Shown one piece after another: positions 16,331 to 24,434 of a DNA stretch of 24,434 bases. The stretch is from Paracoccaceae bacterium. GTDB lineage: Bacteria > Pseudomonadota > Alphaproteobacteria > Rhodobacterales > Rhodobacteraceae. The position numbers and the translations under genes are program-made. Below the pieces are notes generated by a model. The model had not been told where the DNA came from, searched no databases, and saw only the letters and a list, made by a program, of their open reading frames with translations. Location of the stretch: the NCBI GenBank assembly GCA_003561595.1, contig PWWF01000255.1:1-24434 (forward strand). Reading direction: 5' to 3'. Position 1 is the stretch's first letter; each line of letters opens with the position of its first letter.

Positions 16331-19300
16331 CTACTGCGCCGCCGTCGCGCCCGCGCGCATCGCCGCACGCCGTGCCCCGTTGCGGAAATCGCGCAACGAG
16401 GGACGCGCCTTGGCCCCGCCACGGTTCCGCTGCCCACTGGCGGCAAAGGCTGCCAGCTCGCGGACCGAGGGGTGTTCCAGAAGATCGCGTGCATCCAGGT
16501 TCAGATCGGCATCCAGCAAGCGCGCCGCAATTCGGAACACTTTCAGCGAATCCGCGCCAAGGGCGAACAGCGTGTCGGTGGTGCTGATGGACTCCAGCCC
16601 CAGCACCTCTTGCCAGATGGCGGCGATCTGGCGTTCCAGATCGGTCGCAGGCGCCGTGGTGCCCTGCACAGGCGCGGCCATGCTGGCCATACTCGGCGCA
16701 GGCAGCGCCTTGCGGTCCAGCTTGCCATTCATCGTCTGCGGCATGGCATCGAGCGTCACCCAGGCCGTCGGCACCATGTAGGCGGGCAGCCGGGTCTGCA
16801 GCGCCTGCATCATGTCGGGCGCGGCAAGTGTCGCACCCGGTTCCGGCACGACATAGCCGACAAGCTGCATCGCGCCGTCATGACCGCGCTGCACGGCGGC
16901 AGCGGCCTTTTGTACACCGGACAACCCGCGCATGGCGGTTTCGACATCGCCCAGTTCGATCCGGAAGCCGCGCAGCTTGATCTGATTGTCGCGCCGCCCC
17001 AGAACCGCTATCCGGCCATCGGCAAGACGGCGGGCCATGTCACCGGTTTTATACAACATCTGCGGGCCACTGGGCAGCGCCACCAAGCGGAACGCGGCCT
17101 CTGTCAGGTCCGGGCGCTGGAAATAGCCCAGCGCCAGCCCTGCCCCGCCGATATTCAGCTCTCCGATCAGGCCGGGCGGCAGCAGCGCATCCTCGGCATC
17201 CAGCACATGCAGTTGCGTATTGGCGATGGGATAGCCGATGGTGATACGGTCCTCATCCGGTGCAATCCGGTACGCGGCAGACCAGACAGTCGTTTCCGTG
17301 GGGCCATACATGTTCCACAGCTCCCCACCGCCGGCTGCCAGACGCGTGGCCAGATCGGCGGGCAAGGGTTCGCCCCCCGCCAGCATCTTGACCTGTGGCG
17401 AGGGCGTGAATCCGGCCTCTAGCAGCATCTGCCACAGCGTTGGCGTGGCCTGCAGCACTGTGATGTCGCCCTGCCCGATCCGGTCCACCAGACGGAACGG
17501 GTCCAGCACATCATCGCTGCGCGCGATCACCGCGCCGCCGCCAGTAGCAAGCGGCAACAGCAGTTCCAGCACGGCAATGTCAAACGACACTGTGGTGACA
17601 GCAAGAATACGGTCCTGCGCCGTGAACCCCGGGGCCTGCGCCATCGAGGACAGGAAATTCACTGCCGCACGCTGCGGTATCTCGACCCCCTTGGGCGTGC
17701 CGGTCGAGCCTGAGGTGAAGATGACATAGGCTGCGGCCTCCGGGTCCGTGGGGTGGTTCACGGGCCGGGCCTTTGCATCGGTGATATCGGGGCTGAGCGC
17801 CTGTATCTCCATCCCCTCGGCATAGGCGGGCACTGCGCCATCGGGCGTGATGATCGCTGCGGCCTGCGCACCTTGCAGGATCAGGCCAAGGCGCTGATCC
17901 GGCTGTCGCGGATCAAGCGGGATATAGGCATGGCCCGCCTTCAGCACCGCCACCAGCGCCAGCACCATGGTGGTGGAGCGTTCCAGCGCCACGGCAACCC
18001 GCGCGCCCGGCTCGGGCAGGATCGCCTGTATCTGTGCCGCCAGCGCATTGCTGCGCGCATCGAACTCGGCATGGGTCAGGCGGCCATCCTCTGCCTCGAA
18101 TGCCAGCGCGTCGGGTTGCAGCCGCGCCCCTTCGCGCAGCAGGTCCGCCAGCGGAAGATCGGGCAGCGGCGCGGCGGTCGCATTGCAGCGCGCCTCCAGC
18201 GCTTCGGCCTCTGCCGCGTTCAGCAACGGCAGCGCCTTGACCGGGGTGTCGGCATCATCGGCCACGGCCCCCAGCAGCGTTTCCAGATGGCCGATCCAGC
18301 GGTTGATCGTGTCACCATCGAACAGATCGCTGTTGTAATCGACATCGACGCGCAGGCCCTCGTCACTCTCGATCATGTTGAAGAACAGATCGAAATTGAC
18401 CCCGGCCTTGGCATTGGGCGCGACCGTCATGTCCAGCCCTTCTAGCCGCGCGCCCTCGCCCACCTTTTCCAGGTTGAACTGCACTTCGGTCAGCGGCAGA
18501 CGACTAAGCGAACGCTCGATCTTCAGCGCATCGACCAGCGCGCCATAGGTGGTGGCCTGATGGTCGAACGCACCCAGAACCTGATCGCGGATCTGGCGCA
18601 GATGCACACCTGCGGGCGCGTCGGGGTCGACCTGCGCGCGGATGGGCAGGAAATGCACGCAATGCCCGATCAGCGCGGGGTTTTCCAGCAGCGCCTGCCC
18701 GCCAGTGGGCACGCCGATCGCGAAATCCTGCGCGCCGCTCAGCCGGGACAGCAGCATATGCAGCCCGGCAAACAGCGTGCTGAACAGCGTGCAGCCCTGC
18801 CGCGCGCCTGCCTTGCGAAAGCGCTTCATCTGTTCGGCACTGATCAGGCGGCTGCAGGTGGCACCCCGGAACGAACGCCGGTTGGGGCGTGCGCGGTCGG
18901 TGGGCAGTTCGGGCAGTTCGGGCAGGCTGTGATACTGCGCGCGCCAATACCCCTCGACCACCGGGTCCATCTGGGTCTGCGCGTGCTGCAGGGCATGGGT
19001 GGCGAAGGACGGCGCGGCAGGCAAATCGGCGGGCTGACCCCTCACCTCGGCCGTATAAAGCCGCGCCAGATCGGCGATCAGCACATTGTAGGACCAGCCA
19101 TCGCAGACGATGTGATGGGCGTTCAGAACCAGCGTAAACTCGGCATCGCCACGCTGCACCAGTGCGGCGCGGAAAGGTGGGCCATCGACCAGATCGAACG
19201 GGGTGCGCGCCTCGGTATCCAGCAGCGCGGCCAGGGCCGCATCGGGATCAACCTCGGACCGCAGGTCATGGCAGGGCAGCGCCACTTCATAAGGCTCGGC

Positions 19301-22300
19301 AACCTCGAAGCTGTCGCCATTGCGGGCAAACAGCAGGCGCAACGCGTCATGGCGGGCCGCGACCGCATTCAGGCTCCGGCCCAGCGCGGCGATATCCAGA
19401 TCGCCCGCAAGATCAATCACCATCCCCTCATTGAAGCTGGTCGAGGCCAGATCGCCAAGCTGCGCGATCATCCAGATCTCGCGCTGCGCCGGGCTGAGCG
19501 GGATGGCCGTGTCCTGCGGCGCAGGCGCGGGCGGGGCACTGGCCGCGCCTGCGCGGGTTCCGTCCAGCACGCCGATCTCTTGCAACTGGTCCACAACGGT
19601 TTCCATCGTGGCCCCGATACGGGCGAAATCCGCGTCGGAATGGGCCGTGGTCATGAAGCCGCAATACCCTTCCTGCACATGCACCCCGGCCAGGCGCAGC
19701 ATCGGATAGGCCAGCGCCGCTGTCGGGTTGTGCTGCACCAGATTGAACGCATACCAGCTTGAAAACCCGCTGATCAGGCGCGGCATGCCCCGGCTGTCGA
19801 ATATGGTGTCGAACCGCTCCAGCAGCGCCTGTGTCCGCTCCGCCACCCCGGTCCAGAGCTGATCGCCATGGGCCTCCATATGATCCAGCGTTGCGGCCAC
19901 GGCGGCCAGCACCAGCGGGTGACGCACAAATGTGCCCGCGAAGAATGTGGGCGGCGTTTCGGGTTTGGACGCATCGCCATAGCGCCATGGCCCGCCATCC
20001 AGCGCATTCATGAACCGCCCGTCGCCCGCCAGAACGCCGATGGGCATGCCGCCGCCCACGATCTTGCCATAGGTGGCCAGATCGGCGCGGATGCCCCACA
20101 GCCCCTGCATCCCGCGCTTGTGCACGCGGAACCCGGTGACCACCTCGTCGAACACCAGCGCCGCGCCGGACTGATCGGCCAACTCGCGCAGAGCGCGCAC
20201 GAATTCGACGGGGCGATGTTCGGGGTGGCGGCTTTGCACAGGCTCCACCACGAATGCCGCGATATCGTCCAGATTGGCGCGTATCCAGTCCAGCGCCTCT
20301 GCGCCGCCATAGGGCAGCACCACCATGTTGCTCAAGCCACTGCGCGGGATGCCCGGCGCGATGGGCAGAGCCGAGGGAGAGGCCCCACGGCTGCGGCCCT
20401 TGACCAGCACCTCATCGAACTGGCCGTGATAGTCATTGGCAAAGACCACGATCCTGTCGCGGCCTGTCACTGTCCGGGCCACGCGCATCGCGGCCATGAC
20501 AGCCTCGGACCCGGTATTGCAGAAGGTCACGCGCTCATGCCCGGTAAAGCGGGCGAAATGCTCGGCCACGCTGCCCGCAAGATCGGATTGCGGGCCGATT
20601 GCAAAGCCACGCTCCATCTGGTTGCGCAGCGCATCAAGCACGAAATCGGGCGCATGACCGAAAGCAGTCTGCCCAAACCCGCTGACGATATCGACAAACT
20701 CATTGCCATCGATATCCCAGATCCGCGCTCCCTTGGCGCGTTCGGCAACGATGGGAAAGACCATTTCCTTCCATTCCTCGCGGAACCCGGCGGCGGTTCG
20801 GGGATCGGCCAGCGCCGTGCGATAACGGTCGGTCCGGGCCTTGGACCCGGTATGCCTGCGGGCGTAGCGGTCCGCCAGATCGCGGGCAAAGGCGCGCTGG
20901 CGATCATCGAGCACGGCACCGGAAACAGCCATGCCGCGCCCGATGGCATAGCGCACCGGCTCATCCTCCGGGGTGGGGGTCATGACTGCGGGGGCAGGTG
21001 GCGCGGCAGTGGGCGCGGCGACGGGGGCTGGTGCAGGCGACGGCACAGCAGCGACCTGCGGCTGCCCGCCCGACAAGGCGCGCAATTGTTCAGCGAACAG
21101 CGACTGCATTACTGAGAGCTGCGCCTGCACGACCCCTTCCATCCCTGGACTGGCCTGCGCTGGCGCGCCAGCGGTCATTTGCACGGCCGGTGTCGCTGCA
21201 GCAGGTGCGGGCATGGCGGCCACGGGTGCCGATGCAACAGGGGTCGCCGCAGGGAGAGCTTGCGCGGCCGGGGCCGTTTCGGGCGGTAGCACCCCGTCCA
21301 GATGCGCCGCCAGCGCGTCGATGGAAGGGATGTCCGACAGCAATTGCCGGAACGTGATCTGCACGCTGTAAGTCTTGCCCAGGCTCTGGCTGACCTGCCC
21401 CAGAAACAATGAGTCAAAGCCAAGTTCCAGAAAGGAAAGGGGCGCCTCTTGCGGGCCCAGCTCCTCGCCCGACAGGTCCGAGAGCAGGGCGCACAGCTCT
21501 GCCACAAGGCGCGGCTTGCGGTCAGCGGCAGGCGGGGTGACGGCGGCAGTCATGTCATTCGGCATCGGCAGAATACCTTGCGTTATGGGTTGCACTGTCC
21601 CCGTAGCCGCAGCCAGCAGGCCCGCGCGGCGAAGCGGCGCAGGCGCTTCGATCCAGTAGGGACGACGTTCGAACGGATAGGTCGGCGCGGCAATGCGCCG
21701 CCCGCTGCCCTTGCGCCAGCGGGACCAGTCCAGCGGGAACCCGCTGGTCCAGAGTTGTGAGGCCGAGTGGGCCATGGCGACCGCGTCAGGTACAGGTCGG
21801 GTGTGATCCGGCAGCGACGAAAAAATGCCGCCATGGCCTCCTCGTTTCAGGGTCTGTCCGGCAAATGCCCAAAGCGTGCTGCCAGCGCCAACTTCCAGCA
21901 TCACAGTCCCCTGACCTTCGCAGACGGTTTGAATACCCGCCTCGAAGTTCACAGTGGCGCGCGCCTGCGCGGCCCAATAGGCCGGGTCGCGCGCCTCATC
22001 CTTGGTAATCCATGTCCCGGTGACGCAAGAGACATAGGGAATTTGCGGATCCTGCAGCGCCATCCCCTGCATTTCGCGGCGCAGCGGGTCGGTCACCGGG
22101 TCCATCATGCGCGAATGAAACGCATGGGATGTATACAGCAGCGAAGCGGGCAGACCTGCCTTCTCCAGCCGCGCCTGCATCGCGACAATCGCCTCATGGC
22201 TGCCGGCCAGAACATGCAACCGCGGGGCATTGCTCGCGGCGAGATCGACGCTGTCATCCAGCACCGCATCCAGCGCCGCGCGATCCGCGCGCACCGATAG

Positions 22301-23551
22301 CATCGCGCCGCCCGGCTGGTCCTGCATCAGACGGCCCCGCGCGGCGATGATCTTCAGCCCCGTCTCGAACGACATGACCCCGGCCAGCGTTGCAGCGGCA
22401 AATTCGCCGACCGAATGCCCGATCATGGCCGTGGCCCTGATCCCGCGCGACAGCCAGAGCTGCGCTGTCGCCACCTGCACAAGATAAAGCGCAGGCTGCG
22501 TCAGCCGGGTTTCGCGCAAGGCGCGCGCGGCCGCCGCGTCGCTGGTCTGAGCATAGCACAGCAAATCATTGATATTCAGGTCCAGCAGCGGCTCCAACAG
22601 GGCCGCACCCCGGTCGATCCACTCGCGGAACACAGGCTCGGAGGCATAAAGGCCACTGCCCATGCCCGGATATTGCGACCCCTGACCGGGGAACATGAAC
22701 ACAAGGGGCGGCGTATCCTCGGGCGCGATGCGTGGCCCGCCGGGTTTGCGCAGGGCGGCCACGGCATCGGCCCGGTCCGTGCAGGCAATGGCGCTGCGGC
22801 AGGGATGGGCATGGCGGCCCTGTTGCAAGGTATGGCTCAGATCGCCCAGATCGGGGGCTTTGCGTTCCAGAAAATCGGCCATCCGGGCGCGCATGACCTC
22901 CAACGCCTCTGGCGTGCGGGCCGAGATCGGCAGGATATGCGGGCCGTCATCGACGCTGGCAGGGGCGCGCAACGGGGCCTCTTCCAGCACCACATGGACA
23001 TTCGTGCCACCCACCCCGAAAGAACTGACGCCCGCGCGCCGCAGCGCGCGCGAAGTGCCATCTGCGGCCTCGGGCTGCCAATCCTGCATCTGCCGGGGCA
23101 CATGGAACGGGCTGGCGGCGAAATCGAATTTGGGGTTCTCGGTGCGGAAATTCGCCACTGGCGGGATCTTGGCATGCTGCAGCATCAGCGCGGTCTTGAT
23201 CACACCGACCACCCCCGCCGCCGCATCCAGATGCCCGATATTGCCCTTGACCGACCCGACAGCGACACTGCCGCGCGCCAGATCGGGGCCAAAGACCTGC
23301 GCCAGCCCGGTCAGTTCCACCGGATCGCCCAAGGGTGTCGCAGTGCCATGGCATTCCAGATAGCTGATATCCCCGGCCACCAGCCCCGCCGCACGGTGCG
23401 CGGCCGCAATCGCGCCCGCCTGCCCCATGACCGAGGGCGCGGTATAGGCGATCTTGTCGGCCCCGTCATTATTGACACCAACACCACGTATGACCGCAAT
23501 GATCTGGTCGTTATCGCGCATCGCGGCGCGCAGCGGCTTCAGCAACACCAC
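16331..23551 (-). CDS. Hybrid PKS-NRPS, main part: (KS)-AT-ACP-aminotransferase-C-A-PCP
   Basis: This 2406-codon frame is the continuation of the KS begun at 24432; the GTG at its 5' end lies inside the KS and is not a credible start. Numbering for the repaired 2700-residue protein: KS C-terminal half with His362 (YLECHGTATPLGDP) and His401 (GNIGHLDAAAG); AT ~577-890 with GHSVGE (Ser674) and HAFH (770-773), the malonyl-type signature; ACP with LGFDSL (Ser1008); an Ala/Pro linker; class III PLP aminotransferase ~1200-1625 with CNTGSEA, FDEVVTGFR and TYGKIVGGG (Lys1457); condensation domain with HHIVCDG (1773-1779); adenylation domain with YVIFTSGSTGTPKG, NMYGPTETT, YKTGD and NGKLDRK (Lys2571); PCP with LGADSL (Ser2629); then a basic tail. 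No KR, DH, ER or TE. It would make a beta-amino acyl unit and couple it to an amino acid. The arrangement resembles parts of MycA/ItuA and McyE. Confidence 0.93.
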   Translation of the reverse strand: MVLLKPLRAAMRDNDQIIAVIRGVGVNNDGADKIAYTAPSVMGQAGAIAAAHRAAGLVAGDISYLECHGTATPLGDPVELTGLAQVFGPDLARGSVAVGSVKGNIGHLDAAAGVVGVIKTALMLQHAKIPPVANFRTENPKFDFAASPFHVPRQMQDWQPEAADGTSRALRRAGVSSFGVGGTNVHVVLEEAPLRAPASVDDGPHILPISARTPEALEVMRARMADFLERKAPDLGDLSHTLQQGRHAHPCRSAIACTDRADAVAALRKPGGPRIAPEDTPPLVFMFPGQGSQYPGMGSGLYASEPVFREWIDRGAALLEPLLDLNINDLLCYAQTSDAAAARALRETRLTQPALYLVQVATAQLWLSRGIRATAMIGHSVGEFAAATLAGVMSFETGLKIIAARGRLMQDQPGGAMLSVRADRAALDAVLDDSVDLAASNAPRLHVLAGSHEAIVAMQARLEKAGLPASLLYTSHAFHSRMMDPVTDPLRREMQGMALQDPQIPYVSCVTGTWITKDEARDPAYWAAQARATVNFEAGIQTVCEGQGTVMLEVGAGSTLWAFAGQTLKRGGHGGIFSSLPDHTRPVPDAVAMAHSASQLWTSGFPLDWSRWRKGSGRRIAAPTYPFERRPYWIEAPAPLRRAGLLAAATGTVQPITQGILPMPNDMTAAVTPPAADRKPRLVAELCALLSDLSGEELGPQEAPLSFLELGFDSLFLGQVSQSLGKTYSVQITFRQLLSDIPSIDALAAHLDGVLPPETAPAAQALPAATPVASAPVAAMPAPAAATPAVQMTAGAPAQASPGMEGVVQAQLSVMQSLFAEQLRALSGGQPQVAAVPSPAPAPVAAPTAAPPAPAVMTPTPEDEPVRYAIGRGMAVSGAVLDDRQRAFARDLADRYARRHTGSKARTDRYRTALADPRTAAGFREEWKEMVFPIVAERAKGARIWDIDGNEFVDIVSGFGQTAFGHAPDFVLDALRNQMERGFAIGPQSDLAGSVAEHFARFTGHERVTFCNTGSEAVMAAMRVARTVTGRDRIVVFANDYHGQFDEVLVKGRSRGASPSALPIAPGIPRSGLSNMVVLPYGGAEALDWIRANLDDIAAFVVEPVQSRHPEHRPVEFVRALRELADQSGAALVFDEVVTGFRVHKRGMQGLWGIRADLATYGKIVGGGMPIGVLAGDGRFMNALDGGPWRYGDASKPETPPTFFAGTFVRHPLVLAAVAATLDHMEAHGDQLWTGVAERTQALLERFDTIFDSRGMPRLISGFSSWYAFNLVQHNPTAALAYPMLRLAGVHVQEGYCGFMTTAHSDADFARIGATMETVVDQLQEIGVLDGTRAGAASAPPAPAPQDTAIPLSPAQREIWMIAQLGDLASTSFNEGMVIDLAGDLDIAALGRSLNAVAARHDALRLLFARNGDSFEVAEPYEVALPCHDLRSEVDPDAALAALLDTEARTPFDLVDGPPFRAALVQRGDAEFTLVLNAHHIVCDGWSYNVLIADLARLYTAEVRGQPADLPAAPSFATHALQHAQTQMDPVVEGYWRAQYHSLPELPELPTDRARPNRRSFRGATCSRLISAEQMKRFRKAGARQGCTLFSTLFAGLHMLLSRLSGAQDFAIGVPTGGQALLENPALIGHCVHFLPIRAQVDPDAPAGVHLRQIRDQVLGAFDHQATTYGALVDALKIERSLSRLPLTEVQFNLEKVGEGARLEGLDMTVAPNAKAGVNFDLFFNMIESDEGLRVDVDYNSDLFDGDTINRWIGHLETLLGAVADDADTPVKALPLLNAAEAEALEARCNATAAPLPDLPLADLLREGARLQPDALAFEAEDGRLTHAEFDARSNALAAQIQAILPEPGARVAVALERSTTMVLALVAVLKAGHAYIPLDPRQPDQRLGLILQGAQAAAIITPDGAVPAYAEGMEIQALSPDITDAKARPVNHPTDPEAAAYVIFTSGSTGTPKGVEIPQRAAVNFLSSMAQAPGFTAQDRILAVTTVSFDIAVLELLLPLATGGGAVIARSDDVLDPFRLVDRIGQGDITVLQATPTLWQMLLEAGFTPSPQVKMLAGGEPLPADLATRLAAGGGELWNMYGPTETTVWSAAYRIAPDEDRITIGYPIANTQLHVLDAEDALLPPGLIGELNIGGAGLALGYFQRPDLTEAAFRLVALPSGPQMLYKTGDMARRLADGRIAVLGRRDNQIKLRGFRIELGDVETAMRGLSGVQKAAAAVQRGHDGAMQLVGYVVPEPGATLAAPDMMQALQTRLPAYMVPTAWVTLDAMPQTMNGKLDRKALPAPSMASMAAPVQGTTAPATDLERQIAAIWQEVLGLESISTTDTLFALGADSLKVFRIAARLLDADLNLDARDLLEHPSVRELAAFAASGQRNRGGAKARPSLRDFRNGARRAAMRAGATAAQ
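20970..21290 (-). other. Ala/Pro-rich interdomain linker with an embedded amphipathic helix
   Basis: Between the ACP and the aminotransferase domain, about 105 residues are dominated by Ala and Pro. Near the middle is a helix-like segment, EGVVQAQLSVMQSLFAEQL, with regular hydrophobic spacing. Linkers with a Gln/Met-rich helix at this position occur, as I recall, in other PKS proteins with an aminotransferase domain. It is part of the synthetase, not a separate gene; the DNA is compositionally repetitive but not a tandem repeat. Confidence 0.6.
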
Positions 23552-24432
23552 CCCCGCGCATGGCCAAAGACAGTGCCATTCGCCGCCGCGTCAAACGGGC
23601 GGCAGACCCCGTCGGCCGACACCATGCCCCCTTCCAGCGCCATGTAGCCCCGGCGCTGCGGAAAGGTGATGGACACGCCCCCGGCCAGCGCCATGTCGCA
23701 ACTGCCTGCGGCCAATGCCTCGCATGCCTGCGCAATCGCGGTCAGCGAGGTGGAACAGGCCGTCTGCACGGTCAGCGCAGGCCCCTTCAGGTCCAGCTTG
23801 AACGACACCCGCGTCGCCAGACTGTCCACCCAGGACCCTGTCAGCTCGGCATAATTTCCGACCTGAAAATTCGAGGTGAAATCCTCCACCCTCTCGCGAT
23901 CGGCAAAGACATTGTTCATCGCATAGGTGTTGGCCGCCTGCCCGGCATAGACCCCCACGCGGCCCGGTGTGGCGAGCGGATCATAGCCCGCGCGTTCCAG
24001 AGCCTCGTGGCAGATTTCCAGAAACACGCGGTGCTGCGGGTCCATGACACTGGCCTCGCGCGGCAGCATCCCGAAATACTTGGCATCGAACTGCTCGGCC
24101 CCCTCCAGTATCGGGCGGACCGGCACATAGTTGGGCGCAGCGCGCTCGGCATCGGTAAAGCCATCTTCCAGCTCGTCGGGTTCGAACCTGCGGATCAGGT
24201 TCCGGCCCGTGCAGATCGCGTCCCAGAAAGCACCGAGATCGGGGGCACCCGGAATGCGCCCGGCCATGGCGACAATCGCGACCGCGCCATCGGGCGGGGT
24301 GCCGGGGGCGGGTTCGGGCGCATCGGCGGGCATGGCGCGGGGTCGCAGGTGTGTGTCTGGCCGGTCGCCGATTTCACGCGCGAGGATGCGCGCCAGATCG
24401 TCCAGCCGTGGCGCTTCCAGCATGGTCGTCAC
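23539..24432 (-). CDS. Hybrid PKS-NRPS, N-terminal part: first half of the ketosynthase, cut by an apparent frameshift
   Basis: A 297-codon frame that begins the same synthetase. After an N-terminal stretch that may be a docking region (MLEAPRLDDLARILAREIG plus a Pro-rich linker) comes the ketosynthase: VAIVAMAGRIPGAPDLGAFW, DAKYFGMLPREASVMDPQHR and the catalytic TACSTSL with Cys226. At CRPFDAAANGTVFGH the frame departs from the family and stops after ARGWCC; the expected GHGAGVV continues in the next frame. One missing C near 23559 on the plus strand restores HGAGVVLLKPL exactly. Start is uncertain: GTG 24432 or ATG 24423, and since only two bases remain upstream the frame may extend outside the window. 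A TGA at 24433-24431 overlaps the GTG, which would suit coupling to an upstream gene. Either a disabling mutation or a sequence error. Confidence 0.88.
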   Translation of the reverse strand: MTTMLEAPRLDDLARILAREIGDRPDTHLRPRAMPADAPEPAPGTPPDGAVAIVAMAGRIPGAPDLGAFWDAICTGRNLIRRFEPDELEDGFTDAERAAPNYVPVRPILEGAEQFDAKYFGMLPREASVMDPQHRVFLEICHEALERAGYDPLATPGRVGVYAGQAANTYAMNNVFADRERVEDFTSNFQVGNYAELTGSWVDSLATRVSFKLDLKGPALTVQTACSTSLTAIAQACEALAAGSCDMALAGGVSITFPQRRGYMALEGGMVSADGVCRPFDAAANGTVFGHARGWCC

Positions 24433-24434
24433 AG

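Noticed and set aside
16106..17422. Plus-strand frame running from inside the phosphopantetheinyl transferase gene into the synthetase
   Set aside because: It overlaps two well-supported genes in the wrong frame and shows no domain; it arises from scarce stops in GC-rich DNA.
20970..21290. Tandem repeat or CRISPR-like array
   Set aside because: The repetitiveness reflects an Ala/Pro linker in the protein; there are no evenly spaced identical units.
18560..23647. Several long plus-strand frames (18560-19762, 19868-21115, 22415-23647) opposite the synthetase
   Set aside because: All lie antisense to intact PKS/NRPS domains and have shadow composition (His, Arg, Gln, Gly) without motifs.
1..24434. 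tRNA, rRNA, insertion sequence or integrase genes marking a mobile island
   Set aside because: None was recognised on either strand; transfer of the locus cannot be argued from this window.

Overview
The window (about 24.4 kb, GC-rich, mostly G/C third positions, ATGA-type gene overlaps) looks like an accessory locus of an alphaproteobacterium. Succinoglycan-style exopolysaccharide (EPS) proteins (ExoY-, ExoF- and ExoP-like) suggest Rhodobacterales or a relative. The taxonomic call is an inference from gene content and codon use, not from a marker gene.

Layout. (1) 1-4329, plus strand: the 3' end of a non-ribosomal peptide synthetase (carrier domain plus an atypical cysteine thioesterase), then a two-part protein with a formyltransferase-like N-terminus and a beta-propeller C-terminus, then a secreted clan GH-A glycoside hydrolase. 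(2) 4336-5823, minus strand: a Wzx-type flippase. (3) 6100-8406, plus strand: a Wzy/O-antigen-ligase-like membrane protein and an ExoY-type phosphoglycosyl transferase. (4) 8407-8736: a regulatory region with a probable 58-residue membrane protein on the minus strand and a perfect inverted repeat between facing candidate promoters. (5) 8737-16322, plus strand: a tightly packed, mostly overlapping operon of GT2, GT4, OPX outer-membrane export protein, Wzc/ExoP tyrosine autokinase, GT4 and an Sfp-type phosphopantetheinyl transferase. (6) 16331-24432, minus strand: a hybrid PKS-NRPS of order KS-AT-ACP-aminotransferase-C-A-PCP, interrupted inside the KS by an apparent one-base deletion.

How the parts fit. 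Regions 2-5 supply the core of a Wzx/Wzy-dependent EPS pathway: lipid-linked initiation, sugar addition, flipping, polymerisation, length control and export. Region 6 would extend an acyl chain with malonate, transaminate the beta-keto group and join the beta-amino acid to an amino acid, predicted as glycine. It has no release domain, whereas the synthetase ending in region 1 does, so the two may belong to one split assembly line. The phosphopantetheinyl transferase needed to activate both synthetases is encoded by the last gene of the EPS operon. The most interesting reading is a co-inherited, perhaps co-expressed, lipopeptide-like and polysaccharide system. A direct chemical link between the two products is only a hypothesis.
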